Of a stretch of DNA of 47,725 bases, positions 1 through 7,717 are shown in pieces. A program made the translations under genes and the position numbers. The DNA lies in assembly GCA_023386155.1 (NCBI GenBank), contig JAEWKH010000044.1, positions 1-47,725 of the forward strand, in the 5' to 3' direction. The notes under the pieces are model-generated. The model searched no databases, was not told the DNA's origin, and worked only from the letters and a program-made list of their open reading frames with translations. Origin of the DNA: Pseudomonadota bacterium. GTDB lineage: Bacteria; Pseudomonadota; Alphaproteobacteria; Rhizobiales; Beijerinckiaceae. Position 1 is the first letter of the stretch; each line of letters starts with the position of its first letter.

Positions 1-233
1 TCTATTGCGACCAGACCGCCCTCAACGAGGTCACCAAGGCGCTCGAGGAGAAGTTCGGCGAGCCGAAGGCCTCCAAGCTCGTCTGGAAGCCCCAAACCCC
101 GGTCGCGGTCGACGACGAGACCGGCGAGAAGCTCATGAAGCTCATGGAATCCCTCGAGGAGCACGACGACGTCCAGAACGTCTACGGCAATTTCGAGCTC
201 TCCGAGGCCCTCATGCAGAAGATGGCGGGCTGA
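1..233 (+). CDS. yebC: YebC/PmpR-family protein, C-terminal part
   Basis: The reading frame is already open at base 3 and closes at TGA 231-233, giving the last 76 residues of a longer protein. The visible part (YCDQTALNEVTKALEEKFGE, later VWKPQ and a tail rich in EEHDDVQNVYGNFE) matches the C-terminal domain of the YebC/PmpR/TACO1 family. Full-length members are about 245-250 residues. They are reported as DNA-binding regulators and, more recently, as ribosome-associated factors that help translate proline stretches. Lying directly before ruvCAB on the same strand is the standard position of yebC in many proteobacteria. The start and N-terminal domain lie outside the window, so nothing can be said about its promoter. 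Confidence 0.9.
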   Translation, partial: YCDQTALNEVTKALEEKFGEPKASKLVWKPQTPVAVDDETGEKLMKLMESLEEHDDVQNVYGNFELSEALMQKMAG

Positions 234-237
234 TTTT

Positions 238-366
238 CCCCTCTCCCCTCCGCGGGAGGGGGTGGCGAACGAAGTGAGCCGGGAGAGGGGAGTGGCGGGT
301 CTAGAACGGCCCCTCTCCCGACCCTCGCTAACGCGAGGGTCACCCTCTCCCGCGGAGGGGAGAGGG
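238..366. repeat. Paired palindromic intergenic repeat, family A copy 1
   Basis: The stretch between yebC and ruvC is built from two hairpins with arms of the type CCCTCTCCC...GGGAGAGGG. The outermost arms (CCCCTCTCCCCTCCGCGGGA and, at the far end, CCGCGGAGGGGAGAGGG) are also complementary to each other. A closely similar two-hairpin unit lies before serA at 23394-23543, and a single hairpin lies at 28730-28751. Such GGGAGAGGG palindromes are widespread REP-like elements in proteobacterial intergenic DNA. The right end of this copy stops five bases before the ruvC start codon. Confidence 0.8.
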
Positions 367-371
367 CCAAA

Positions 372-875
372 TTGAGCCAAGTCATTCGCATCCTCGGCCT
401 CGACCCCGGCCTGCGCAACACGGGCTGGGGCGTCATCACCGTCGAGGGGACGAAGCTCTCCTTCGTGGCCTGCGGGGTCGTGACCTCGGACGGCGATCTC
501 GCGCTGGCCCTTCGCCTCAAGCAGCTTCACGACCGGCTGACGGAGGTGATCCGGACCTGGACGCCCGACGAGGTGTCCGTCGAGGAGACCTTCGTCAACA
601 AGGACGCCCAGGCGACCCTCAAGCTCGGCCAGGCCCGCGCCATGTCCCTGCTGGTGCCGGCCCTCCATGGGCTGCCGGTGGCGGAATACGGCGCCAACCA
701 GGTCAAGAAGACCGTGGTGGGCGTCGGCCATGCCGACAAGGACCAGGTCCAGGCCATGGTGAAGATCCTGCTGCCCAAGGCGGACTTCAAGAAGGCCGAT
801 GCGGCCGATGCGCTGGCCATCGCCATCGCCCATGCCCACCACCGCAAGGCCCGCGCTTTGGCGGCGAGCTATTAG
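372..875 (+). CDS. ruvC: Holliday junction endodeoxyribonuclease RuvC
   Basis: RuvC cuts Holliday junctions symmetrically during homologous recombination, working with the RuvAB branch-migration motor. The 167-residue product is close to the usual 160-175. The four acidic active-site positions are visible: D11 in LGLDPG, E71 in SVEETF, and D143 and D146 in KADAADALAIAI. The conserved ATLKLGQARA and QVKKTVVG blocks are also present. I use the TTG at 372 because homology begins there (SQVIRILGLDPG). The purine-rich GGGGAGAGGG just upstream can act as ribosome binding site and belongs to the end of the palindromic repeat. ruvA and ruvB follow on the same strand. Confidence 0.96.
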   Translation: MSQVIRILGLDPGLRNTGWGVITVEGTKLSFVACGVVTSDGDLALALRLKQLHDRLTEVIRTWTPDEVSVEETFVNKDAQATLKLGQARAMSLLVPALHGLPVAEYGANQVKKTVVGVGHADKDQVQAMVKILLPKADFKKADAADALAIAIAHAHHRKARALAASY

Positions 876-950
876 GGTGTTACAGAAGAACCGCTGTCGT
901 TCCGGGGCGGCGGAGCCGAACCCGAAATCGCGTGCAGAATAAGGCGCATG

Positions 951-977
951 TTTCCCTCCCCCTTGTGGGGAGGAGAG
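951..977. repeat. Half copy of family B palindromic repeat
   Basis: TTCCCTCCCCCTTGTGGGGA, followed by GGAGA, forms a short hairpin between ruvC and ruvA. The same half-unit occurs at the left end of the complete family B copy at 28854-28976 and, with small changes, at 20547-20670. Only one arm pair is kept here, so it looks like a decayed or single-unit copy. Confidence 0.6.
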
Positions 978-998
978 TGATCGGGAGCAGAGAAGAAC

Positions 999-1616
999 GT
1001 GATCGGCAAACTGAAAGGCGTGGTGGATTCCTACGGCGAGGATTTCGTGATCCTCGACGTGCACGGGGTCGGCTATGTGGTCCATTGCTCCTCCCGCACC
1101 CTCCAGAACCTGCCTCCCACCGGCGAGGCGGCGACCCTGTCCATCGAGACCATGGTCCGTGAGGACATGATCCGCCTGTTCGGCTTCCGCTCCGACGCCG
1201 AGCGCGAGTGGTTCCGCCTGCTCCAGAGCGTGCAGGGCGTGGGCTCCAAGGTGGCGCTCGGCATCCTCTCCGTGCTCGACCCCGGCAGCGTCGCGACAGC
1301 CATCGCCACCGGTGACAAGGCCTCCGTGGGCCGCGCTCCCGGCGTCGGGCCGAAGCTGGCGCAACGCATCGTCTCCGAACTCAAGGACAAGGCTCCCGCC
1401 TTCGCCGCCGTCGACCCGGCCCTCATCCGCCTCACCGGCGCGGTCGAGGACAAGAGTGCGCCCGCCCCGGTGGCGGACGCCATCTCGGCCCTCGTCAATC
1501 TCGGCTACCCCCAGGTCCAGGCCTCCGCGGCCGTCGCCGCCGCCATGAAGCAGGCGGGCGACGAGGCCGAGGCGAAGACCCTGATCAGGCTGGGCTTGAG
1601 GGAGCTGGCGCGGTAG
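999..1616 (+). CDS. ruvA: Holliday junction DNA helicase subunit RuvA
   Basis: RuvA binds four-way junctions as a tetramer and loads the RuvB motor. The 205-residue protein has the expected three parts. An OB-fold N-terminal domain begins IGKLKG and contains DVHGVGYVV. A middle domain has two helix-hairpin-helix motifs (VQGVGSKVALGIL and APGVGPKLAQRIV). A C-terminal helical domain (about 155-205) touches RuvB. The start is GTG at 999, where homology begins; the preceding GGGAGCAGAGAAGAAC gives a usable ribosome binding site. It is separated from ruvC by 123 bp holding a half repeat and from ruvB by 95 bp, so the three genes may be one transcription unit. Confidence 0.96.
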   Translation: MIGKLKGVVDSYGEDFVILDVHGVGYVVHCSSRTLQNLPPTGEAATLSIETMVREDMIRLFGFRSDAEREWFRLLQSVQGVGSKVALGILSVLDPGSVATAIATGDKASVGRAPGVGPKLAQRIVSELKDKAPAFAAVDPALIRLTGAVEDKSAPAPVADAISALVNLGYPQVQASAAVAAAMKQAGDEAEAKTLIRLGLRELAR

Positions 1617-1711
1617 CTAGCGTGACCCGGCCATGTTCCTGTTTTGATCTTGTTAAGAATGGCGTATTAGACCGTCATCGCCTATATGAAGCCCCTGGAA
1701 GGTAAGCCTCT

Positions 1712-2758
1712 TTGACCGATTCCCGCCGCCTGATCAGCCCTGAAAAGCGTGAGGACGATGTCGATGCGTCGATCCGGCCGCTTTCGCTCGACGATTTCAC
1801 GGGCCAGAAGGCCGCGCGGGCCAACCTCCAGGTCTTCATCGATGCCGCGAAGGCGCGCGGCGATGCCCTCGATCACGTGCTCTTCGTCGGGCCTCCGGGA
1901 CTGGGCAAGACCACGCTGGCGCAGATCGTCGCCCGCGAGCTCGGGGTCAATTTCCGCTCGACCTCCGGGCCGGTGATCGCCAAGGCGGGGGATCTGGCAG
2001 CCCAGCTCACCAACCTGGAAGAGCGCGACGTGCTCTTCATCGACGAGATCCACCGCCTCAACCCGGCTGTCGAGGAAATCCTCTATCCGGCCATGGAGGA
2101 TTACCAGCTCGACCTCATCATCGGCGAGGGCCCGGCCGCCCGCTCGGTGAAGATCGAACTGCCGAAATTCACCCTTGTCGGCGCCACCACCCGGGCGGGC
2201 CTGCTCACGACGCCGTTGCGCGACCGCTTCGGCATCCCGATCCGGCTCGAATTCTACACCGTCGACGAGCTGGAGCTGATCGTCCGGCGCGGCGCCCGCG
2301 TGCTCGGTCTCGGCATGAGCGAGGAGGGCGCCAACGAGATCGCCCGCCGCTCCCGCGGCACCCCGCGCATCGCCGGGCGCCTCCTGCGCCGGGTGCGCGA
2401 CTTCGCCATCGTCGAGGGCGTCCAGACCGTCTCCCGCGACCTCGCGGACCGGTCGCTCCGCCTCCTCGACGTGGATCCCATCGGCCTCGACCTGATGGAC
2501 CGCAAGTACCTCACCATGATCGCCAGTTCCTTCGGCGGCGGCCCGGTCGGCATCGAGACCATCGCGGCGGCCCTCTCCGAGCCCCGCGACGCCATCGAGG
2601 ACATCATCGAGCCGTATCTCATCCAGAAGGGCTTCGTGCAGCGCACTCCGCGCGGGCGCGTCCTCACCCCCCACGCCTTCAAGCACCTCGGCATCCCCGA
2701 GCCGACCCGCGAGACCGCGGCGCAGTTCGGGCTGTTCAACGGGGACGGGGATGAGTGA
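1712..2758 (+). CDS. ruvB: Holliday junction branch-migration ATPase RuvB
   Basis: RuvB is the hexameric AAA+ motor that drives branch migration of Holliday junctions with RuvA. The 348-residue sequence carries Walker A GPPGLGKT (60-67), Walker B with DEIH (111-114), the sensor-1 region GATTRAG, and the arginine-finger region TTPLRDRFG. A winged-helix C-terminus contains the QKGFVQRTPRGR block. The start chosen is TTG at 1712. The nearby ATG at 1687 opens a different frame that stops at once, and GGAAGG lies nine bases before the TTG. The last eight bases overlap the start of ybgC, suggesting translational coupling. Confidence 0.96.
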   Translation: MTDSRRLISPEKREDDVDASIRPLSLDDFTGQKAARANLQVFIDAAKARGDALDHVLFVGPPGLGKTTLAQIVARELGVNFRSTSGPVIAKAGDLAAQLTNLEERDVLFIDEIHRLNPAVEEILYPAMEDYQLDLIIGEGPAARSVKIELPKFTLVGATTRAGLLTTPLRDRFGIPIRLEFYTVDELELIVRRGARVLGLGMSEEGANEIARRSRGTPRIAGRLLRRVRDFAIVEGVQTVSRDLADRSLRLLDVDPIGLDLMDRKYLTMIASSFGGGPVGIETIAAALSEPRDAIEDIIEPYLIQKGFVQRTPRGRVLTPHAFKHLGIPEPTRETAAQFGLFNGDGDE

Positions 2759-3209
2759 GGGGCGCGATCAGTCAGGGATGGTCGGCTCCCATCTCTCCGG
2801 CTTCATGCAGGACGGCGCGCATATCCTTCCCATCCGCGTCTATTACGAGGACACGGATTTTTCGGCCCGCGTCTACCACGCGAGCTATCTCCGCTTCATG
2901 GAGCGCGGGCGCACGGAGCTTCTGCGGGCTGTCGAGGTGGCGCAGTCGGACCTTCACGCGGATATGGGCGGGCTCGCCTTTGTCGTGCGCAGGATGAACA
3001 TCGACTTCCTTGGCGGCGCCGTCATGGACGACGTGCTCACCATCGTGACCCGCCCGAAGGAGATGCGCGGCGCGTCGATGACGCTCGCCCAGGAGGTCCG
3101 GCGCGGCGGGGAGGTGCTGGTCAAGGCCGACGTCATGGTCGCGGCCGTCAGGGGAGGGCGGGCCGTGCGGATCCCCGATGAGCTGCGGGCGGCCTTGACG
3201 GCAGAGTAG
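2751..3209 (+). CDS. ybgC: YbgC-type acyl-CoA thioesterase of the Tol-Pal cluster
   Basis: This is a small hot-dog-fold thioesterase; E. coli YbgC hydrolyses acyl-CoA and is encoded with the Tol-Pal genes. The family signature is present as YYEDTDFSARVYHASYLRF with the putative catalytic D36, followed by MERGRTELLR. At 152 residues it is slightly longer than the usual 134-150 because about 20 residues precede the fold. The ATG at 2751 overlaps the ruvB stop by eight bases; an in-frame ATG at 2778 is an alternative start. The last codons (RAALTAE) look altered: the 15 bases encoding RAALT are repeated exactly at 3635-3649. There the frame would read RAALTVSR and stop, which may be the older 3' end of this gene. 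Confidence 0.92.
   Translation: MSEGRDQSGMVGSHLSGFMQDGAHILPIRVYYEDTDFSARVYHASYLRFMERGRTELLRAVEVAQSDLHADMGGLAFVVRRMNIDFLGGAVMDDVLTIVTRPKEMRGASMTLAQEVRRGGEVLVKADVMVAAVRGGRAVRIPDELRAALTAE
3185..3199 (+). repeat. 15-bp direct repeat, left copy, in the 3' end of ybgC
   Basis: GCGGGCGGCCTTGAC lies inside the last codons of ybgC and recurs exactly at 3635-3649, 450 bp away. The two copies bracket the excalibur-domain gene. Confidence 0.75.
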
Positions 3210-3227
3210 AAGTCGAGATTTTATTGC

Positions 3228-3233
3228 TATAAT
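3228..3233 (+). promoter_or_regulatory. TATAAT hexamer, possible -10 element
   Basis: A perfect TATAAT lies in a short AT-rich run right after ybgC, unusual in this GC-rich sequence. No convincing -35 hexamer is at 16-18 bp; a TTGACG at 3195-3200 is too far. It could drive the small gene at 3278, giving a leader of about 40 bases. Confidence 0.3.
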
Positions 3234-3277
3234 ATTTCTCTTCTGCTGTGATGGATTGCACCTCAGAAGCAGAGCCG

Positions 3278-3634
3278 ATGAAGTCACTTCCAGAGAGCTG
3301 GCGCATTTACGAAGGGCGTGATCCCGACAAGGAAGCGCGCCAGTTGAAGAAGCGATTTCGGGATATCTCCCGGCGCTATGAGCGTGCGCTGGCATTCCGG
3401 CGCTACGTCAAATGGCTCAAGCTCTGCATTGGCGCTGCACTTCTTGCCTTTGCTTTCACGTGGGGCCTGATAGGATTCAGTCCTTGGCCGCCTCTGACAA
3501 CATTGAAGCATTTCGTGGCATTCACGACCTGCGACATGGCGCGCGCCGTTGGGCTGGCTCCGGCCTATAGGGGGCAGCCTGGCTATTGGGAGCGCCACGA
3601 CGCAAACGGCGATGGCCGCGCGTGCGAGAGTTAA
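3278..3634 (+). CDS. Small membrane protein with excalibur-type calcium-binding C-terminus
   Basis: The product (118 residues from this start) has a basic, charged N-terminal half (KEARQLKKRFRDISRRYERA). One membrane segment follows at about residues 51-66 (GAALLAFAFTWGLIGF), then a C-terminal stretch with TTCDMARAVGL and ERHDANGDGRACES. The spaced cysteines plus DxNxDGxxCE are the hallmark of the excalibur domain, a short extracellular calcium-binding motif. The exact role is unknown to me. The frame is open upstream to GTG 3248 and ATG 3251; I prefer ATG 3278 because it leaves room for a leader behind the TATAAT and has weak GAAGCAG ahead. It sits alone between ybgC and tolQ, where no gene is normally found, within the interval bounded by two 15-bp direct repeats. 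Confidence 0.7.
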   Translation: MKSLPESWRIYEGRDPDKEARQLKKRFRDISRRYERALAFRRYVKWLKLCIGAALLAFAFTWGLIGFSPWPPLTTLKHFVAFTTCDMARAVGLAPAYRGQPGYWERHDANGDGRACES

Positions 3635-3649
3635 GCGGGCGGCCTTGAC
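3635..3649 (+). repeat. 15-bp direct repeat, right copy
   Basis: This is an exact second copy of GCGGGCGGCCTTGAC, starting immediately after the stop of the excalibur gene. Read in the ybgC frame it continues as RAALTVSR and stops at TAA 3660-3662, so it resembles a displaced ybgC 3' end. Confidence 0.75.
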
Positions 3650-3963
3650 CGTGAGTCGGTAAGCCGCAGGCCTGCCCCATGGGCAGGGCGCGGGTGAGCC
3701 CGGCCCCCGACGCATGCCAGCCAGAATTCCGCATCAATTTCAGCGTTTTCCGCCCCTTGGTGGTACCTCTTAAACCAGACCTTAACCTTACTCTGTGCCT
3801 AACAGGTGACGGTCTAGGACGATTGCGCGTCTTGTCGGCCCGCCGCCCTTATTTTCGACAGATTCAGGGGCGAACGAGCAGTAATACAAGAACAGATTTT
3901 CCTAGATTCTGTTGCGGGGGCCCGGATCATCCGAGGCCGCTCCCAAGAGCGAGGACGAGAATT
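3650..3963. other. Non-coding region upstream of tolQ
   Basis: No protein gene is convincing here. The region holds the displaced ybgC-like tail, then a short hairpin (CTGCCC-AT-GGGCAG near 3673) without a T-run. The rest should contain the tolQ promoter and leader. I see no clean sigma-70 hexamer pair. An inverted AACAGA...TCTGTT pair (3891-3896, 3908-3913) lies about 50 bases before the tolQ start. A reading frame runs through from 3679 into tolQ, but tolQ homology begins only near 3964. Confidence 0.5.
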
Positions 3964-4704
3964 ATGAACCCGGCTGATGTGGCCCAGGCCGCTCCTGTGG
4001 CCCACGACCTGTCCTTCTTCGGCCTGTTCTGGCAGGCCCATTTCATCGTCAAGCTCGTGATGATCGGCCTGCTTGCGGCCTCCGTCTGGTGCTGGGCCAT
4101 CATCGTCGACAAGACCCTGCTCTATGCCCGCACCAAGCGCGCCATGGACCGCTTCGAGGACGTGTTCTGGTCCGGCCAGTCGCTCGAGGAGCTGTATCGC
4201 TCCCTCCAGAGCCGCCCGGCCACGGGGCTGGCGGCCGTCTTCGTGGCCGCCATGCGCGAGTGGAAGCGCTCCTTCGAGGGCTCGGGCCTCTCGTTCCATA
4301 GCCTGCCCCAGCGCATCGACAAGGTGCTCGACGTGACCATCCAGCGCGAGGTGGAGCGGCTCAATTCCCGCCTGACGGTGCTCGCCTCCATCGGCTCGGC
4401 CGGCCCCTATATCGGCCTCTTCGGCACGGTGGTGGGCATCATGAACTCCTTCACGTCGATCGCCGCCTCCAAGAACACCAGCCTGGCGGTCGTGGCGCCG
4501 GGCATCGCGGAGGCGCTGTTCGCCACCGCCATCGGCTTGTTCGCGGCGATTCCGGCGGTGCTCGCCTACAACAAGCTGCAATCGGAGGTCGGCAAGCTCC
4601 AGACGCGGCTCGAAGGCTTCGCCGACGAGTTCTCGGCCATCCTGTCGCGGCAGGTGGACGAGCGCATCGGCCATGCGGGTCACCACCCCGCCAACGCGGC
4701 GTAA
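3964..4704 (+). CDS. tolQ: Tol-Pal system proton-channel subunit TolQ
   Basis: TolQ forms with TolR the proton-driven inner-membrane motor that energises TolA during cell constriction and outer-membrane maintenance. The 246-residue protein has the MotA/TolQ/ExbB layout. A first membrane helix is at about 20-45 (WQAHFIVKLVMIGLL), followed by a long cytoplasmic part. Two membrane helices follow, with the conserved SIGSAGPYIGLFGTVVGIM and then EALFATAIGLFAAIPAVLAYN. The start is ATG 3964, preceded by GAGCGAGGACGAG. The frame extends further upstream, but that part is not TolQ-like. tolR follows after 12 bp. Confidence 0.95.
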   Translation: MNPADVAQAAPVAHDLSFFGLFWQAHFIVKLVMIGLLAASVWCWAIIVDKTLLYARTKRAMDRFEDVFWSGQSLEELYRSLQSRPATGLAAVFVAAMREWKRSFEGSGLSFHSLPQRIDKVLDVTIQREVERLNSRLTVLASIGSAGPYIGLFGTVVGIMNSFTSIAASKNTSLAVVAPGIAEALFATAIGLFAAIPAVLAYNKLQSEVGKLQTRLEGFADEFSAILSRQVDERIGHAGHHPANAA

Positions 4705-4716
4705 GGGAGTTCCGGC

Positions 4717-5163
4717 ATGGCCATGATGGCGGGAGCGGCAGGAGGCGGAAGGCGCCGCCGCAGGCGCGGCCGGACCCCGGGCGCGATCAACGAAATCAAC
4801 ATGACGCCGTTCATCGACGTCATGCTGGTGCTGCTCATCATCTTCATGGTGGCGGCGCCCATGATGACGGCCGGCGTGCCGCTCGACCTGCCGCAGACCA
4901 AGGCGGCGCCGCTCAATTCGGACGCGACCCCGGTGACGCTTTCGATCAAGGCGAACGGCCAGGTGTTCCTGGGCGAGACGGAGCTGGTGGACGAGGCCAT
5001 CGTCGGCAAGCTCGCGGAAGCCGCGAAGTCGGGCTTCGACGAGCGCGTCTTCGTGCGCGGGGACAAGAAGGTGGATTACGGACGCGTCGCCCAGGTGATG
5101 TCGATCGTGACCACGGCGGGCTACAAGCGCGTCGCCCTCGTGACCGAGGTCGATCAGCGCTGA
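4717..5163 (+). CDS. tolR: Tol-Pal system protein TolR
   Basis: TolR is the ExbD-type partner of TolQ: one membrane helix with a proton-carrying aspartate and a periplasmic domain. The 148-residue sequence starts with a basic, glycine- and arginine-rich tail (GGGRRRRRRGRTPGAI). Then comes NEINMTPFIDVMLVLLIIFMV, in which the aspartate of FIDVMLVLL is the expected proton site. The periplasmic part follows (LDLPQTKAAPL, later VFVRGDKKVDYGRVAQVMSI). It is tightly packed with tolQ (12 bp) and tolA (28 bp), consistent with one operon. Confidence 0.95.
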   Translation: MAMMAGAAGGGRRRRRRGRTPGAINEINMTPFIDVMLVLLIIFMVAAPMMTAGVPLDLPQTKAAPLNSDATPVTLSIKANGQVFLGETELVDEAIVGKLAEAAKSGFDERVFVRGDKKVDYGRVAQVMSIVTTAGYKRVALVTEVDQR

Positions 5164-5191
5164 GCGGGATGAGGACAAGGGGCGAACACAC

Positions 5192-6316
5192 GTGGCGTTG
5201 AAGCTGAAATTCAACACCTCCGAGCCGGGCCTTTGGGTCTCGGGCGTCGCGCATGCGTCGCTGTTGGCCGCCGCCCTGATCGGCCTGTCCGTCGGCACGG
5301 AATTCCCCGAGGCCGAGGAAGGCATCCCGGTCGAGATCATCACCGACAACCAGCTCTCGCAGATCACCAAGGGCGAGACGAACGCCAAGGCCCCGCAGCC
5401 GAAGCCGCGCGCCGAGCGCGTGGCCGACAAGACGGAGCTGAAGGATCCCGGCGAGGACAAGCGCGACGCCCCGGCGCCGCCCAAGCGCCCGGCCGAGATG
5501 AAGGTCGCCGACAAGGAAGAGCCGGTCGCCGCCCAGCCTCCGCCGCCCGCGCCGCCGACCCGCTCGCAGGAGGAGAAGGCCGCCGAGGCCAAGGCCGAGG
5601 AAGAGAAGAAGCTGCAGGAAAAGGCGGAAGCGGAGGCCATCGAGAAGGCCAAGGCCGCCGAGCAGGCGAAGATCGCGGCCGAGGCTAAGGCGAAAGCCGA
5701 CGCGGAGGCGAAAGCCAAGGCCGAAGCGGAAGCCAAGAAGATCGCCGAGGCGAAGGCTAAGGCCGAGGCGGAAGCCAAGGCCAAGGCGAAGGCGGAGGCC
5801 GAGAAGAAGCTCGCTGAAGCCAAGGCCAAGGAGGAGGCCGAGGCCAAGGCGCGCAGGGAAGCCCAGCTCGACAAGAAGCTCGACATGGGCGACCTGAAGC
5901 AGTTCCTCGACAGCAAGGAAAAGAGCCAGTCCACCGGCGCGACCGGCGCGGAGGTCCAGAAGACCGCTTCGCTCGGCACCGCGACGGGATCGTCCGCGAA
6001 GCTCTCGCCGAGCCTGCGCGACGCGCTCATCGGCCTCCTGGTCTCGCAGATCGAGCGCTGCTACAGCGCGCCGATTGCCGCCTCGGGCGGCCAGGTCACG
6101 CCTCCCATTCTCGATATCCGCCTGAACCAGGACGGATCGCTCAGCACGGAACCGAGGATCCTCCAGGCGGGGAGCAGCTCGACCGACCGTGCGGTCGCCG
6201 ATGCGGCTATTCGCGCCATTCGCAAGTGCCGCCAGTTCGAGATCCCGGCGAAGTTCGTCCCTTATTACGCGGATTGGAAAGTTCTGAACGTCCAGTTCGA
6301 TCCTCCGCTTTCTTAA
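5192..6316 (+). CDS. tolA: Cell-envelope spanning protein TolA
   Basis: TolA links the TolQR motor in the inner membrane to TolB/Pal at the outer membrane. The 374-residue product has the three classic regions. There is an N-terminal membrane anchor (about 10-35, WVSGVAHASLLAAALIGLSV). A long charged middle region follows, dominated by Ala-Lys-Glu repeats (about 120-240, many KAEAEAK-like units) and expected to be one long helix. A C-terminal globular domain contains ERCYSAP and AIRKCRQFEIP, with two cysteines that probably pair. The start is GTG 5192, where homology begins. The repetitive middle produces long spurious frames on other strands. Confidence 0.93.
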   Translation: MALKLKFNTSEPGLWVSGVAHASLLAAALIGLSVGTEFPEAEEGIPVEIITDNQLSQITKGETNAKAPQPKPRAERVADKTELKDPGEDKRDAPAPPKRPAEMKVADKEEPVAAQPPPPAPPTRSQEEKAAEAKAEEEKKLQEKAEAEAIEKAKAAEQAKIAAEAKAKADAEAKAKAEAEAKKIAEAKAKAEAEAKAKAKAEAEKKLAEAKAKEEAEAKARREAQLDKKLDMGDLKQFLDSKEKSQSTGATGAEVQKTASLGTATGSSAKLSPSLRDALIGLLVSQIERCYSAPIAASGGQVTPPILDIRLNQDGSLSTEPRILQAGSSSTDRAVADAAIRAIRKCRQFEIPAKFVPYYADWKVLNVQFDPPLS

Positions 6317-6343
6317 AGCCCATCAAGCTTGAGACATCATCCC

Positions 6344-7678
6344 ATGATCACTCGCTTCGTTTCCCGTCTTCTTGTCGCGCTGGCCGTTGTCGTGCCCTTG
6401 GCGGCGCTTGCGCCTTCCGCCCAGGCGCAGCTCTCGTTCCGCGTCGGACCGGGCGGGCAGTTCCAGCCCATGCCCATCGCCATTGCCGATTTCTCCGGCG
6501 AGGGCGACCTCGGTCAGCGGGTCTCCGGCATCATCACCAACAACCTGCAGCGCTCGGGCTATTTCGCGCCGCTCGACAAGGCGCGCTTCCCGGAGCGTCC
6601 GTCCTTCGACGCGGCGCCGCGCTTCGACGCCTGGAAGATGGCGGGCGCGCAGGCCCTCGTGACGGGCCGCGTTTCGCGCGATCCCTCGGGCCGCCTTCGC
6701 GCGGAGTTCCGCCTGTGGGACATCGAGTCGGGCCAGCAGCTCACTGGCCAGCAATACGTCACCGACGCCAATTTCTGGCGCCGCGTCGGCCACATCATCT
6801 CCGATGCGGTCTACACGAAGGTGACCGGCTTCGGCGGCTTCTTCGACACGCGCATCGCGTTCGTCGATGAATCTGGGCCGAAGGAGAACCGTCGCAAGCG
6901 CCTCGCCATCATGGACCAGGACGGCGCCAACGTGCGCTACCTGACTCAGGGAGACACTTCCGTCGTGACGCCGCGCTATTCGCCCGCCACGCAGGACATC
7001 ACCTATTCGTCGCAGGTCGAGGGCCAGCAGCCGCGCGTGCAGGTCATCAACCTGGAGACCGGCTCGCGCCAGGTGCTCGGCAACTTCCCCGACATGGCCT
7101 CCTCGCCGCGCTTCGCGCCGGACGGTCAGCGCATCGTCATGAGCCTGCAGCAGGGCGGCAACGCCAACATCTTCATGATGGATCTCGGCTCGCGCGCCAC
7201 CACGCGCCTGACCTCGACCGCCGCCATCGACACCTCGCCGTCCTTCTCGCCGGACGGCAGCCAGATCGTGTTCGAGAGCGATCGCGGCGGCAAGCAGCAG
7301 ATCTACGCCATGAACGCGGACGGCTCGAACCAGCGTCGCATCTCCTTCGGCGACGGCTCGTACTCGCAGCCGGCCTGGTCCCCGCGCGGCGACTACATCG
7401 CCTTCACGAAGCAGCGCGCGGGCGGCTTCGCCATCGGCATCATGAAGCCGGACGGTTCGGGCGAGCGCATCCTCACGGAAGGCTTTCACAACGAGAGCCC
7501 CACCTGGGCGCCGAACGGGCAGTACATCCTGTTCTTCCGCGATCCGGGCGGACAGGCCGGCGGCAAGCTCTACATGGTCGACATCACCGGTCGCGTCGAG
7601 CAGCCCGTGCCGACCCCGTCCTTCGCGTCCGACCCGACCTGGTCGCCGCTCTTGAGCGAGGGTCGGCAGAGCAACTGA
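6344..7678 (+). CDS. tolB: Periplasmic Tol-Pal protein TolB
   Basis: TolB is a periplasmic beta-propeller that switches between Pal and TolA/outer-membrane partners. The 444-residue precursor starts at ATG 6344 with a signal peptide (RLLVALAVVVPLAALAPSA, cleavage after AQA). Next is the TolB N-terminal domain (IADFSGEGDLGQRVSGIITNN). The propeller repeats carry SPDG-type turns (RFAPDGQRIVMS, SFSPDGSQIVFESDRGG, WSPRGDYIAFT, WAPNGQYILFF). A TTG fifteen bases upstream is also in frame, but ATG gives a normal signal peptide. It ends the tolQRAB run at a strong terminator; pal is not adjacent here but 2.5 kb further on. Confidence 0.96.
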   Translation: MITRFVSRLLVALAVVVPLAALAPSAQAQLSFRVGPGGQFQPMPIAIADFSGEGDLGQRVSGIITNNLQRSGYFAPLDKARFPERPSFDAAPRFDAWKMAGAQALVTGRVSRDPSGRLRAEFRLWDIESGQQLTGQQYVTDANFWRRVGHIISDAVYTKVTGFGGFFDTRIAFVDESGPKENRRKRLAIMDQDGANVRYLTQGDTSVVTPRYSPATQDITYSSQVEGQQPRVQVINLETGSRQVLGNFPDMASSPRFAPDGQRIVMSLQQGGNANIFMMDLGSRATTRLTSTAAIDTSPSFSPDGSQIVFESDRGGKQQIYAMNADGSNQRRISFGDGSYSQPAWSPRGDYIAFTKQRAGGFAIGIMKPDGSGERILTEGFHNESPTWAPNGQYILFFRDPGGQAGGKLYMVDITGRVEQPVPTPSFASDPTWSPLLSEGRQSN

Positions 7679-7688
7679 CTTGGCAATT

Positions 7689-7715
7689 AAAAAGGGCGCT
7701 GGAAGCGCCCTTTTT
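7689..7715. terminator. Bidirectional intrinsic terminator between tolB and the HdeD-like gene
   Basis: A perfect 12-bp stem (AAAAAGGGCGCT / AGCGCCCTTTTT) with a GGA loop lies between two convergent genes. T-runs are available in both directions, so it can end both transcripts. Confidence 0.9.
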
Positions 7716-7717
7716 GA

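Noticed and set aside
3814..6030. A 738-codon minus-strand frame opposite tolQRA
   Set aside because: Its low-complexity Ser/Ala part mirrors the Ala-Lys-Glu repeats of TolA, and the rest is shadow coding of tolR and tolQ.
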